A stretch of 64,000 nt of DNA from an uncultured Lachnospiraceae bacterium (GCA_947164605.1 CAMUXE010000012.1:1-64000), one strand, 5' to 3'. Positions 1 through 7,894 are shown, numbered from the stretch's first letter. The notes: generated by a model from the letters alone, not told the origin. Made by a program: numbers and translations.

Positions 1-126
1 AATGATATCACACATAGCTTCAAGCTTCACTGACATCTATTCTGGCACACGGGGGTAGATAAGGCGAAGCATATCATCAAGCGCATTGATGAGGATGAGA
101 TAGACGACTATTTAGATATTAATTGA
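1..126 (+). pseudogene. Possible tyrosine recombinase C-terminal remnant, frameshifted
   Basis: Two overlapping frames read like the tail of a tyrosine integrase. The frame from position 2 gives a stretch ending FTDIYSGTRG and a stop at 56-58, where DIYS resembles the segment around the nucleophilic Tyr. The frame ending at the TGA at 124-126 continues with HTGVDKAKHII then a short acidic tail ending YLDIN. A one-base shift near 46-50 would join them as DIYSHTGVDKAK, the usual Y-S-H-x-G form. The 5' part lies outside the window. It could be a real decayed gene or a sequencing error; the short length keeps confidence low. Confidence 0.4.
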
Positions 127-184
127 GAAGGACTTATCATTATGGACAGTTAGATTTTCTTATGTATTGGGAGGAAATGTATAC

Positions 185-1246
185 ATGGCGGTAATTAACT
201 ATTCTTCTTACGCACAAGCTATAGAAAAGGGGATGAGCAAACGGAACATGACCGGTATGGCTAAAGTTCTGTTTGCTTTTATGTGCGATCATGAGGATGT
301 TGTTCAGCGAAGAATCACAAAAGCAGATGAAAAGAGAGGAAACACGAATGTACATTACAGTGTTCCTGATGGTGAAGCGATAGAGTGGTATCGAGGGCAA
401 CATGATGTCTCTGAAACTTTGAGGAATGGTGCCGGTAACACGGCGATTATTGCAGAAGCTCCCGGTTATTTTGAAGAACATGTCCTTACGGAACTAATCA
501 ACTCGCAGAAAGAGGAGCAGGCTATAAAGGCTGTAAAAGAGCTTGTTAGTGAAGCAGAGGGCCTGGATGAAAACCTTAGAAAATCTTGGCTTGATGAATG
601 TGACAATGGCGATATTGGAGCCTTCCTGGCCCATGTCTTTCTTTATGCGGTTCCTCAGCCTAATGTTGTTTCTGAGATAGATGAGGAAATTGTTGCTCCG
701 ACTCTTGATGAAGAGGATGAAAAGGAAATTAGGCTATTTGAAAGCCTTGTTGTAAAGCACGCCAAGCCTGAACCTGATGAGCCGCCACTTGAGATTGCCG
801 AGAAAGAGATTGAATATGTAAAGCAGCTGTTACTGGCTTATGCTGATGCAGAGCATGTTTCCTACATTGACAGAAGCGACCTTGAATCCATTCCGAGATA
901 CAGCAAGTACAAGAACAATTTTGAACGTTCTCGTAGGGATTTTTATTCGGCAGAAAAGGTCAAGGAATCTGCTAAGGACATTTTGAAACTGAATGAAAAA
1001 GACGGATTTGATCTTGTAAAAAAGGAAGTCCTTGATGGCGTTGTTGATGTATGGGAGATTTATGCGTCATCAGATGGCTTCACACGCATGCTTCAAGTTA
1101 TGTCGAAGGCTACGGATGTTAATATTACCGCAAATACGAAGCGAAGACTGCTTGAATGGATTGGAAATGCTGAAAAGAAGGGGATTTGTCACATCCTGGT
1201 AGGAGAGAACAAATTATGGTGGGTAGATAATGCAGAGAATTTATAA
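185..1246 (+). CDS. ABC-3C system third component (C-terminal-domain type)
   Basis: First gene of a three-gene operon with a middle component and an ABC ATPase. About 353 residues. The N-terminal part (to about residue 160) has no enzymatic motif that I recognise; an acidic linker of about residues 160-210 follows. The C-terminal part, with a segment reading ERSRRDFYSAEKVKESAKD and ending KKGICHILVGENKLWWV, resembles the C-terminal domain that tethers effectors to ABC-three-component systems. The ATG at 185 is preferred over a TTG at 167 because GGAGG at 170-174 sits ten bases before it. The C-terminus overlaps the next gene by 17 nt, so the products are probably translationally coupled. The family call comes from recalled features plus operon context; the effector activity is unknown. 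Confidence 0.6.
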   Translation: MAVINYSSYAQAIEKGMSKRNMTGMAKVLFAFMCDHEDVVQRRITKADEKRGNTNVHYSVPDGEAIEWYRGQHDVSETLRNGAGNTAIIAEAPGYFEEHVLTELINSQKEEQAIKAVKELVSEAEGLDENLRKSWLDECDNGDIGAFLAHVFLYAVPQPNVVSEIDEEIVAPTLDEEDEKEIRLFESLVVKHAKPEPDEPPLEIAEKEIEYVKQLLLAYADAEHVSYIDRSDLESIPRYSKYKNNFERSRRDFYSAEKVKESAKDILKLNEKDGFDLVKKEVLDGVVDVWEIYASSDGFTRMLQVMSKATDVNITANTKRRLLEWIGNAEKKGICHILVGENKLWWVDNAENL

Positions 1247-1679
1247 TTCAGGATTTGAAATAGAACCACGACTTATCCTGATTGCAGATACATATCCGCT
1301 TCCATCTTTTACAGAAGATTTATTTGTGGCAATTGATTTTATCACTGTGTACAGCGGTGTTTTTATCTCAGGTGCGCAGAATCTACACGGAGATAATGGA
1401 TTTAAGTTTAGTGAGATTACCGCCAGGAGACAATTGGTTCATGAGGCTGTTAAGAAGCTTGTTTTAGAAGGTTTTTTGATAGTGGAAATACGTGAGGGAT
1501 TCAGTTATAAGATTTCTGATACTGGAAAGAAATATGCTAAATCCTTTGAATCTACGTATGCAATTCAGTATAAGAATAATCTGCTTTCTGTATCGGAAAA
1601 GTATTTGGATTATGACGAAAAGGCCTTGTCCAAGCTTATTACAGAGAAGGCGTTGGCAGATGGCAGGGAGGAAATGTAA
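1230..1679 (+). CDS. ABC-3C system middle component (MC2-like)
   Basis: Protein of 149 residues without membrane segments. The pattern (an N-terminal hydrophobic segment RLILIADTYPLPSFTEDLF, a central winged-helix-like stretch with ARRQLVHEAVKKLVLEGFL, then a helical tail) fits the small middle component that bridges effector and ATPase in ABC-three-component conflict systems. It overlaps the preceding gene by 17 nt, and its TAA shares a base with the ATG of the ATPase gene (TAATG), which suggests stoichiometric expression of all three. On its own the sequence is weakly diagnostic; its place between a DUF3732-type ATPase and a matching C-terminal-domain protein supports the call. Confidence 0.6.
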   Translation: MQRIYNSGFEIEPRLILIADTYPLPSFTEDLFVAIDFITVYSGVFISGAQNLHGDNGFKFSEITARRQLVHEAVKKLVLEGFLIVEIREGFSYKISDTGKKYAKSFESTYAIQYKNNLLSVSEKYLDYDEKALSKLITEKALADGREEM

Positions 1680-3457
1680 TGTATTATATCAAAAGAATTA
1701 CGATGTCAGGTCCGAAAGTAGAGACCTCATCGGTAGATCTTGATAAAGGGGTTAATATTTTATACGGTGCATCGAATACCGGTAAGAGTTATATTGCCGA
1801 ATGCATTGATTATATGATGGGAAATGAGGATCATCGTATTGATGATAATAAAGGATATGACACAATTCGCATGGAATTGGATGTGGATGGCAGTTCTCTT
1901 ACGATGGTGCGAAAGCTGGGGGAGACTAAAATCCAGGTTTTCAGCAATGTGGACGGTATAGAGAGTGGAGAGTATACGCTTGCAGGAAACAATCGTATCT
2001 GCCATGTGTGGCTTAGATTGATGGGAATCACTGAGTCTCATAGGATAAATAAGTCAGCTCATTTTCAGCGCGAAGAGTTGAATAACCGCGCTTTTGACCA
2101 TGCCTTTGTTATTCGTGAGAAGAACATCTACTCGCATGAAAGTATTTTAATGCCAGGACAGTTTTCGCGATTCCCTGTTGCAAAATCGGCGTTATTGTTT
2201 TTGATGACAGGAAACGATTACGATGATGGCGTTGAGTATGAAAAACCTGAAATTCATGACGCAAAGAAGAAGGCAGTAATTGAGTTCGCAGATAGTCAAA
2301 TACTTGCTTTACAGGGACAGGAAGAGGAATTGAAACGTGATATACCTGATGTTCCGCCTTCTGTATTGAAAGAACGTATATCAACGCTTTTGTCTGAGAT
2401 TGATCATACAGAGAGCGAAATCAGCGATATTATCCAAAAAAACAAAGAAATCGGGAATCAGATATATCATTTGGATGAAGAAATTGCTGAGAAGAAAGTC
2501 CTTCAGAATAGATATAAGTCATTGCAAAGCCAGTATAGTTCGGATTTGAAACGACTTACATTTATGGTTGAAGGGGAAATAAGGAAGAAAGAATTTATAG
2601 AGGAAGCACCAAGAGAGTGCCCTTTCTGCGGAAATCATTTGTCTGAGGAGAAGACGGATTCCTGCATTGAGGCCGCTACTGCGGAAATAGAGAAGCTTCA
2701 ACCTAAGATGGCAGATCTTAAATCCGTTCAAAAGAGTTTAAAGAATGAGCTTGAGAAGATTACCGGGGAGAGAGATAGATTGAAAGTTCTTATGGATGAG
2801 CTTGAAGAGCAGGTTCAGCAGGAACTACAGCCAAAGGTGGATGAGCTTAGAACTACAATGGCGGATTACGCAGTTTCCCTGGCAAATCATAGTTCCCTGA
2901 GCACCTTGGGAAGAGCGCAGTCAACCATTAGGGAAAACTTGACAGAGTATAAGTCAAAGGCGGAACCTCCTAAATTTTCTATCAAGGAGTACTTTGATCA
3001 GGAATTTATGGAGCACTTCCAGAAAATACTAGATGATTTGCTCGTTGCATGTAAATTTGATGGATTCAGAGAAGCAGTCTTTGATCTTAATACATTTGAT
3101 GTTGTGATAAACGGTACCAGAAAGAAGTCGCAAGGCCAAGGATACAGGGCATTTATAAATGTCATCGTATCTATGGCTATGCAGGAATATCTAAGGAAGT
3201 ATGGCGTTTATCGACCTAATATTTTTGTAATGGATTCACCGATACTTTCTTTAAAAGAAGATGTTGATGCAAGTGAACTTGCCAGCGAGAGCATGAAATC
3301 ATCGTTGTTTAAGTATTTTATCAATCATCCATGCGCTGAGCAGATAATCATAATTGAGAACGAGGTTCCTGAGCTGGACTATGCCGGAGTTAATATGCGC
3401 AAATTCTCCAAAGGTAACGGCTTCTGGAAAACTGATCCAACTACATATCAAGGATAA
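1679..3457 (+). CDS. ABC-3C system ATPase (DUF3732-type, Rad50/SMC-like)
   Basis: Protein of 592 residues. A Walker A loop, GASNTGKS (residues 30-37), lies near the N-terminus. A long heptad-rich coiled coil covers about residues 200-410 and is interrupted by a zinc-knuckle-like CPFCGNH segment near residue 315, comparable to the Rad50 zinc hook. The C-terminal ATPase half has a signature-like SQGQGYRAF and a Walker B strand NIFVMDSPILSL. This split ABC head with an inserted coiled coil and the DSP Walker B matches DUF3732 proteins, the ATPases of ABC-three-component systems thought to act in anti-phage or anti-plasmid conflict by sensing nucleoprotein. The start is fixed by GGGAGG and the TAATG overlap. 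A strong terminator follows, so the operon is exactly these three genes. Confidence 0.8.
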   Translation: MYYIKRITMSGPKVETSSVDLDKGVNILYGASNTGKSYIAECIDYMMGNEDHRIDDNKGYDTIRMELDVDGSSLTMVRKLGETKIQVFSNVDGIESGEYTLAGNNRICHVWLRLMGITESHRINKSAHFQREELNNRAFDHAFVIREKNIYSHESILMPGQFSRFPVAKSALLFLMTGNDYDDGVEYEKPEIHDAKKKAVIEFADSQILALQGQEEELKRDIPDVPPSVLKERISTLLSEIDHTESEISDIIQKNKEIGNQIYHLDEEIAEKKVLQNRYKSLQSQYSSDLKRLTFMVEGEIRKKEFIEEAPRECPFCGNHLSEEKTDSCIEAATAEIEKLQPKMADLKSVQKSLKNELEKITGERDRLKVLMDELEEQVQQELQPKVDELRTTMADYAVSLANHSSLSTLGRAQSTIRENLTEYKSKAEPPKFSIKEYFDQEFMEHFQKILDDLLVACKFDGFREAVFDLNTFDVVINGTRKKSQGQGYRAFINVIVSMAMQEYLRKYGVYRPNIFVMDSPILSLKEDVDASELASESMKSSLFKYFINHPCAEQIIIIENEVPELDYAGVNMRKFSKGNGFWKTDPTTYQG

Positions 3458-3470
3458 TATACACATTCAG

Positions 3471-3507
3471 ATAAGTCTTATGGCTTTTGCCGTAAGGCTT
3501 ATTTTTT
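3471..3507 (+). terminator. Rho-independent terminator of the ABC-3C operon
   Basis: A 14-bp stem (3471-3484 with 3489-3502, one T-G mismatch position and one wobble) with a four-T loop is followed by a run of T. It lies 13 nt after the ATPase stop and isolates the operon from the phage-type genes downstream. Confidence 0.85.
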
Positions 3508-3517
3508 ATCTAAATTC

Positions 3518-3546
3518 ACCCATAACTGACCCATAACCGACCCTAA
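3518..3546 (+). repeat. Short tandem repeat, 11-nt unit, possible recombinase arm site
   Basis: ACCCATAACTG (3518-3528) and ACCCATAACCG (3529-3539) are adjacent, with a third degenerate half copy after them. The position beyond the ABC-3C terminator, and the similar short tandem repeat after the integrase at 6575-6598, suggest integrase arm-type binding or an old attachment region. The sequence does not prove a function. Confidence 0.35.
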
Positions 3547-3589
3547 ATACAAAAAAACTGAAGTAACATACAATTTCCTCGTAATCAAA

Positions 3590-3784
3590 AATAATCTCAA
3601 TGCCTGAGATGGCCATTAAGGCGGCGGGATGCATAAAGAGATTCGAGATTTCGGATTAACCGAGTCTTGACTCCGAAGCACCCACCGTTACTTCTTGCGC
3701 CATTTTAGGGTTTGTGAAGACGGTGGATGACTACCGGCTCCTTTTTGTATCCCGACCGCAAGTCACAGGCGGAAAGGACAAGAA
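3590..3784 (+). other. Structured leader upstream of the Rha-type gene
   Basis: A non-coding stretch between the 11-nt repeats and the Rha start. It contains a long hairpin: CCACCGT (3682-3688) pairs with ACGGTGG (3720-3726), extended inward by CTTC (3692-3695) with GAAG (3716-3719) around a 20-nt loop. Smaller complementary pieces occur at 3640-3660 (TCGG/CCGA). It is purine-pyrimidine mixed and GC-richer than typical intergenic DNA here. It may be a cis-regulatory RNA or a small phage-derived RNA; I cannot assign it to a named family. Confidence 0.4.
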
Positions 3785-4432
3785 ATGAAGAAAAATCTTG
3801 TGGCAAAAAACGAACTTGGTATCTATGCAGATGCCGACGGTGTTGTGAGAGCGGACAGCCTTGTGGTTGCTCAGATGTTTGGTAAGCTTCACGCAAATGT
3901 AGTCCGTGACATCAGGAACCTTGATTGTTCCGATGAGTTCCGACTCATCAATTTTGATGAGTCGACTTACCTCAACGCACAGGGACATCAGCAGCCTTGT
4001 TACAACATGACCCGCGACGGGTTCGTGTTCCTGGTAATGGGCTACAGAGGCAAGAAGGCAGCTTCCTTTAAAGAGGCGTATATCAAGAGGTTCAATGAGA
4101 TGGAAGAGTTTATCAAGTATCTGTTAGAGGCAAGAACAGAGTTCCCGCTTCTCACAGAGAACATAATGCTTCTCCATGAAAGCCCTAAGCCTTACTACTT
4201 CAGCAATGAAGCAGATCTTTTGAACCGCATCGCTCTTGGTAAGACAGCAAAGCAGGTTCGTGAAGAACATGGGCTTAAGCCCGGGACAAGCATTCGTCCT
4301 TATCTTACTACCAAGCAGATTGAGGCTATTGACCGCCTGCAGAGAGTGGATATCGGTTTGCTGGTGTCAACGCCTGACTTTCAGGAACGCAAGAGATACC
4401 TGGAGTGGTACTTCATGAAAAAATTGCAGTAA
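3785..4432 (+). CDS. Rha-family phage regulatory protein
   Basis: Protein of 215 residues. The N-terminal half (about residues 25-115) has the Rha/pRha arrangement: a DSLVVAQMFGKLHANVVRDI segment, then TRDGFVFLVMGYRGKKA and an alternation of basic and aromatic residues leading to FKEAYIKRFNEMEEFI. The C-terminal 80 residues contain a second helix-turn-helix-like region (KTAKQVREEHGLKPGTS) of the kind attached to phage antirepressors. Rha proteins are lambdoid-type phage regulators found on many integrated elements. GGAAAGGAC precedes the ATG by a normal distance. It begins a block of phage-type genes (sigma-like, excisionase, integrase), all on the same strand. Confidence 0.8.
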   Translation: MKKNLVAKNELGIYADADGVVRADSLVVAQMFGKLHANVVRDIRNLDCSDEFRLINFDESTYLNAQGHQQPCYNMTRDGFVFLVMGYRGKKAASFKEAYIKRFNEMEEFIKYLLEARTEFPLLTENIMLLHESPKPYYFSNEADLLNRIALGKTAKQVREEHGLKPGTSIRPYLTTKQIEAIDRLQRVDIGLLVSTPDFQERKRYLEWYFMKKLQ

Positions 4433-4446
4433 AGGAGCGGCGATAG

Positions 4447-5025
4447 ATGAGAATTAACGGCGAAGAAACTGATATCCTTCGCAGCTATCGTTCTAATGAT
4501 GCAGAGGGAAGACTGGTCATAATGCTTAACAATTATGCGGTCTTCCCGAAGATCATCCGCAAAGCTGAGAAGAAGATTCAGTACAAGATCAAATCGGAAA
4601 AAGAATACCTGCGTAGCCACGCAAGAGGCGAGCTTGGAGTCAGAGTACAGACCTCCGGCACAAGTGACCCGACCTTCAATGAGGCAGCTACCAACATCAT
4701 GATAGAAGATGCTTTTAAGACTGGCGAAGTGGATAAAGGGCTTCTTAAAGGAATCAAGGATGCTTCTTTATATGAGGATGAAATTCGCCTTGTAAGCATT
4801 ATGCGTATGGATTTCGAACTGTTGGAAGAAATAATCGAAGATCTGGATGAGAGTGATTCCAAGATTATGAAACAGTATTTGCTCGAAGGACGGCTTTTTA
4901 AAGAAATCGCAGATGATGAAGGCAGAACTTATGAGGCTATCAAAAAGCGCATGGAGCGTATCCGCGCAGAAATCCGTGAGGAAATCCTTGAATGCCTTGA
5001 AATGAACTGTAGGGGAGGTGAGTGA
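4447..5025 (+). CDS. Sigma-70-like phage regulatory protein
   Basis: Protein of 192 residues with a C-terminal helix-turn-helix that resembles sigma region 4 / ArpU-type late regulators: ESDSKIMKQYLLEGRLFKEIADDEGRTYEAIKKRMERIRAEI, of which LFKEIADDEGRTYEAIKKRM is the HTH core (about residues 148-167). The N-terminal half is charged and has no clear sigma region 2, so it is more likely an element-encoded transcription regulator than a full sigma factor. AAAGGAG sits upstream of the ATG, 14 nt after the Rha gene. Its TGA ends one base before the ATG of the excisionase gene, so the two are probably coupled. Confidence 0.6.
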   Translation: MRINGEETDILRSYRSNDAEGRLVIMLNNYAVFPKIIRKAEKKIQYKIKSEKEYLRSHARGELGVRVQTSGTSDPTFNEAATNIMIEDAFKTGEVDKGLLKGIKDASLYEDEIRLVSIMRMDFELLEEIIEDLDESDSKIMKQYLLEGRLFKEIADDEGRTYEAIKKRMERIRAEIREEILECLEMNCRGGE

Positions 5026-5026
5026 G

Positions 5027-5284
5027 ATGAATGTTATATCTGACAGTGATTACAAAGAATCCGGTATATATGCCAAGGAGCAGGCTGAAGTTCAGACCGT
5101 TCCTATTCAATGTAAAGTTGCGCTCACCATAAAGGAGGCTGCAGAGTATTCCAATATCGGTATCAACAAGTTGGAGTGTCTGCTTCGCTCTCCGAGATGT
5201 CCTTTTGTCTTATATGTGGGTAAGAAGAAACTTGTTAAGAGAAAGGAATTTGAGAAGTTCATTTCTGACAACATTGAGATATAG
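5027..5284 (+). CDS. Excisionase-like helix-turn-helix protein
   Basis: A small protein of 85 residues when started at the ATG at 5027; a GTG at 5018 also opens the frame, but it would fall inside the ribosome site GGGGAGG (5012-5018). The core ALTIKEAAEYSNIGINKLEC is a MerR/excisionase-type winged helix, followed by PRCPFVLYVGKKKLVKRKEFEKFI, the Tn916-Xis-type ending where a basic wing leads to the final helix. Such proteins direct an adjacent tyrosine integrase toward excision. The gene sits 136 nt upstream of the integrase with a promoter in between. Confidence 0.75.
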   Translation: MNVISDSDYKESGIYAKEQAEVQTVPIQCKVALTIKEAAEYSNIGINKLECLLRSPRCPFVLYVGKKKLVKRKEFEKFISDNIEI

Positions 5285-5291
5285 CGCACCT

Positions 5292-5323
5292 CCGACAAAC
5301 GTGATGATTCCGCGGTTTGTCGG
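5292..5323 (+). promoter_or_regulatory. Inverted repeat after the excisionase gene
   Basis: Perfect 9-bp arms CCGACAAAC (5292-5300) and GTTTGTCGG (5315-5323) with a 14-nt spacer. No T run follows on either strand, so it is not a normal terminator. It may be an operator for Xis or a Rha-type regulator upstream of the integrase promoter. Confidence 0.4.
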
Positions 5324-5345
5324 CTATCAAAAAAATGAAATAACA

Positions 5346-5396
5346 TTGCAATTGAGCCCCGGTTGGTGTATAATATAGCGTGCTAATTTGGGGCTC
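5346..5396 (+). promoter_or_regulatory. Integrase promoter with overlapping inverted repeat
   Basis: TTGCAA (5346-5351), a 17-nt spacer and TATAAT (5369-5374) make a near-consensus promoter. GAGCCCC (5354-5360) and GGGGCTC (5390-5396) flank the -10 box as perfect 7-bp arms, so a dimeric repressor could cover it. In the transcript GGCTC (5392-5396) can also pair with GAGCC (5412-5416), partly hiding the AAAGGAG ribosome site. Confidence 0.6.
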
Positions 5397-5420
5397 TTAT
5401 AGCTTAGAAAGGAGCCTTAA

Positions 5421-6551
5421 ATGGGAAAAGATCTCAAAGGAAAGGAGATTGGAGCAGGAATCGTTCAGCAACCTAACGGAACTTACTTCGCCAGATTTGT
5501 TGATAAGTTTGGGAAACGCAGAACGAAAAGATCCAAGAAACTTCAAGAGGTAAAACAGTGGCTTGCTGATGCTACATATATAGACCAACACAGTGACCTC
5601 GACCAGGCAACGGATATGCTCGTTGATGCCTGGTTCGATTATTGGATAGGGATAAAAAAGCAGACAGTGAGACCAAATACGGTCAGAAACTATTCGGAAC
5701 GGTATGAGCGTAATATCAAGAGTGTTATAGGCAATAAACTCTTAACTGATGTGAAGCCCATTCACTGCCAGAAGATTTTTTCAGATATGGCTGATGAGGG
5801 CTATAAGACGACTACCATATACCAGACGCGGATTGCTCTTTATAATATGTTTGAGTTTGCCAGGGAGAATGATGTACTCATCGCAAACCCTTGCAAGAAG
5901 TCATTAAAGAGCGATATGGGAAAACCTTCAGATAAGAAAGAAGCCCTTACGATTGACGTTCAGAAGAAGTTCTTGGAAGCTGTGGTGGGTTACAGCTATG
6001 AGAATCAGTACCGCTTCGTATTACAGACCGGACTTCGTACAGGTGAGCTTATAGGACTTAAGTGGAGCGACATCGACTTCGAAAATCGTACTATGAAGAT
6101 CGAAAGGACGATGGAATATCGCTATAAGGTAGGTGAGTGGAGAGTTGGTCCACCTAAGAGCAAATCTGGCTACCGTACAATTCCTCTTACAGACGAAGCA
6201 ATTCGTATTCTTGAAAACCAGAGATCAAAGAATAAGAGCTTAAAGCTCGTGCCGATTGAATGGAAAGACATAGTATTCCTTTGCAGAAAGGGAACTCCGG
6301 TCAAGAACAGCACTTATGACACGGGACTGTTCAAATATTGTGACCGTGTAGGCATTCCGAGATTTTCAATGCATGTCTTAAGACATACTTTTGCTACCAG
6401 ATGCATTGAAGGTGGAATGAAACCTAAGACTCTGCAGAAGATTTTAGGTCATTCTAATATCGGTATTACCATGAATCTGTATGTTCATATTACAGAGGAT
6501 GAAAAACATAGAGAAATTGACTTAGTGGCTGACGCTTTAAAAGTGGTATAA
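5421..6551 (+). CDS. Tyrosine site-specific integrase
   Basis: Protein of 376 residues, typical for element integrases of Firmicutes. An AP2-like arm-binding region at the N-terminus (NGTYFARFVDKFGKRRTKR) is followed by a SAM-like core-binding domain (about residues 60-160) and a catalytic domain. Catalytic residues visible are Arg206 (LRTGELIGLKW), His318 and Arg321 (HVLRHTFATR), His344 (ILGHSNIG) and the nucleophile Tyr354 (MNLYVHIT). All are intact, so the protein is predicted active. It is the last gene of the element, pointing toward ychF, with tandem repeats and presumably the attachment site in the 108 nt after it. Confidence 0.93.
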   Translation: MGKDLKGKEIGAGIVQQPNGTYFARFVDKFGKRRTKRSKKLQEVKQWLADATYIDQHSDLDQATDMLVDAWFDYWIGIKKQTVRPNTVRNYSERYERNIKSVIGNKLLTDVKPIHCQKIFSDMADEGYKTTTIYQTRIALYNMFEFARENDVLIANPCKKSLKSDMGKPSDKKEALTIDVQKKFLEAVVGYSYENQYRFVLQTGLRTGELIGLKWSDIDFENRTMKIERTMEYRYKVGEWRVGPPKSKSGYRTIPLTDEAIRILENQRSKNKSLKLVPIEWKDIVFLCRKGTPVKNSTYDTGLFKYCDRVGIPRFSMHVLRHTFATRCIEGGMKPKTLQKILGHSNIGITMNLYVHITEDEKHREIDLVADALKVV

Positions 6552-6574
6552 AACTTGATGCGAAATTCATCTCC

Positions 6575-6598
6575 GTGGTACTCGATGTGGTACTCGGT
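6575..6598 (+). repeat. Tandem 12-nt repeat beside the integrase (candidate att region)
   Basis: GTGGTACTCGAT (6575-6586) is directly followed by GTGGTACTCGGT (6587-6598), two mismatches. Position, 23 nt after the integrase stop and before the core gene ychF, fits arm-type integrase sites and the element-chromosome junction. The core attachment sequence cannot be fixed because the other end is not in the window. Confidence 0.45.
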
Positions 6599-6659
6599 CA
6601 AAACCATAAATCGCGGAAAGCCAGTAAAATAAAGGAAAAATGAAGGAGATGAATATATT

Positions 6660-7757
6660 ATGAAATTAGGTATAGTCGGTCTTCCAAACGTTGGAAAAAG
6701 TACACTTTTTAATTCATTGACTAAGGCAGGTGCTCTTGCGGCAAACTATCCATTTGCCACAATCGATCCAAATGTGGGAGTTGTGCCAGTGCCAGACAAG
6801 AGACTCGATGAGCTGACAAAGATGTATGATTCAGCAAAGACAACACCAGCAGTTATCGAATTCGTAGATATTGCAGGCCTTGTAAAGGGTGCATCAAAGG
6901 GTGAAGGCCTTGGAAACCAGTTTCTTGCAAATATTAGAGAGACAGATGCAATCGTGCATGTTGTAAGATGCTTCGAGGATGGCAATATCGTTCACGTAGA
7001 TGGTTCAATTGATCCAATCCGTGATATAGAGACAATCAACTTAGAGCTCATCTTTGCTGATATGGAAGTCCTTGACAGAAGACTTGCAAAGCAGAAGAAG
7101 GCAGCTTTCAACAATAAGGATATCGCCAAGGAAGTGGCTATGTTAGAGAGACTTCACAGCTTCCTTGAAGAGGGAAAACTTGCCAAGAATTTTGAATTAA
7201 AGGATGACGATGAAGAGGCTATTTTCAAGGAGTTGAACCTTCTTACAGCAAAGCCTGTCATCTTTGCGGCCAATGTTTCGGACCAGGATTTAGCTAATGA
7301 CGGTGCCGACAATGAATATGTAGCAAAGGTTAGAGAATATGCCGAGAAAGAAAATTGTGGCGTATTTGTTATCTGCGCTGAGATTGAGGCAGAAATTTCA
7401 GAACTCGATGATGATGAGAAGGCACTCTTCCTTGAGGATCTTGGAATTCAGTCATCAGGTCTTGATAAGCTTATCTCTGCAAGCTATTCATTGCTTGGAC
7501 TTATCTCATATTTAACTGCAGGCCCTACAGAGTCAAGAGCTTGGACAATCACAAAGGGAACTAAGGCTCCACAGGCTGCAGGTAAGATCCACAGCGATTT
7601 TGAGAGAGGTTTTATCAAGGCAGAAGTTGTGTCATATGATGATCTTATGAATTGCGGCTCTATAGCAGGTGCCAAGGAGAAGGGACTTGTGAGAATGGAA
7701 GGCAAGGAATATGTTGTACAGGATGGAGATGTAGTACTCTTCCGTTTCAATGTATAA
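6660..7757 (+). CDS. ychF: Obg-family ATPase YchF
   Basis: Protein of 365 residues, the standard length of this universally conserved P-loop protein. It opens with the Walker A MKLGIVGLPNVGKSTLFNSL, has DIAGLVKGASKGEGLGNQFL as the switch II/G3 region, and ANVSDQD in place of the NKxD of true GTPases, as expected for the ATP-preferring YchF. A helical insertion (about 125-200) and a C-terminal TGS domain (about 285-365, ending YVVQDGDVVLFRFNV) follow. It binds ribosomes and is linked to translation and stress responses. GAAGGAG lies upstream of the ATG. It is the first clearly chromosomal gene after the integrated element. Confidence 0.96.
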   Translation: MKLGIVGLPNVGKSTLFNSLTKAGALAANYPFATIDPNVGVVPVPDKRLDELTKMYDSAKTTPAVIEFVDIAGLVKGASKGEGLGNQFLANIRETDAIVHVVRCFEDGNIVHVDGSIDPIRDIETINLELIFADMEVLDRRLAKQKKAAFNNKDIAKEVAMLERLHSFLEEGKLAKNFELKDDDEEAIFKELNLLTAKPVIFAANVSDQDLANDGADNEYVAKVREYAEKENCGVFVICAEIEAEISELDDDEKALFLEDLGIQSSGLDKLISASYSLLGLISYLTAGPTESRAWTITKGTKAPQAAGKIHSDFERGFIKAEVVSYDDLMNCGSIAGAKEKGLVRMEGKEYVVQDGDVVLFRFNV

Positions 7758-7826
7758 GCCTTAAATGAGCAAATGTTTATTATATTAGTAAAATAATATA
7801 TAAAATATTCATGGTAAAGAAATGCT

Positions 7827-7856
7827 TTGACAAAATATAAAAACACAAGATATTGT
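7827..7856 (+). promoter_or_regulatory. Possible promoter in the ychF-mraZ gap
   Basis: TTGACA (7827-7832), an 18-nt spacer and TATTGT (7851-7856). AACACAAGATA at 7842-7852 is repeated exactly at 7874-7884, 32 nt on, which could be a regulator site. A transcript from here would run into the hairpin at 7895-7932. Confidence 0.35.
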
Positions 7857-7894
7857 TTATTATTTTAAAATTGAACACAAGATAATGGAAACTA

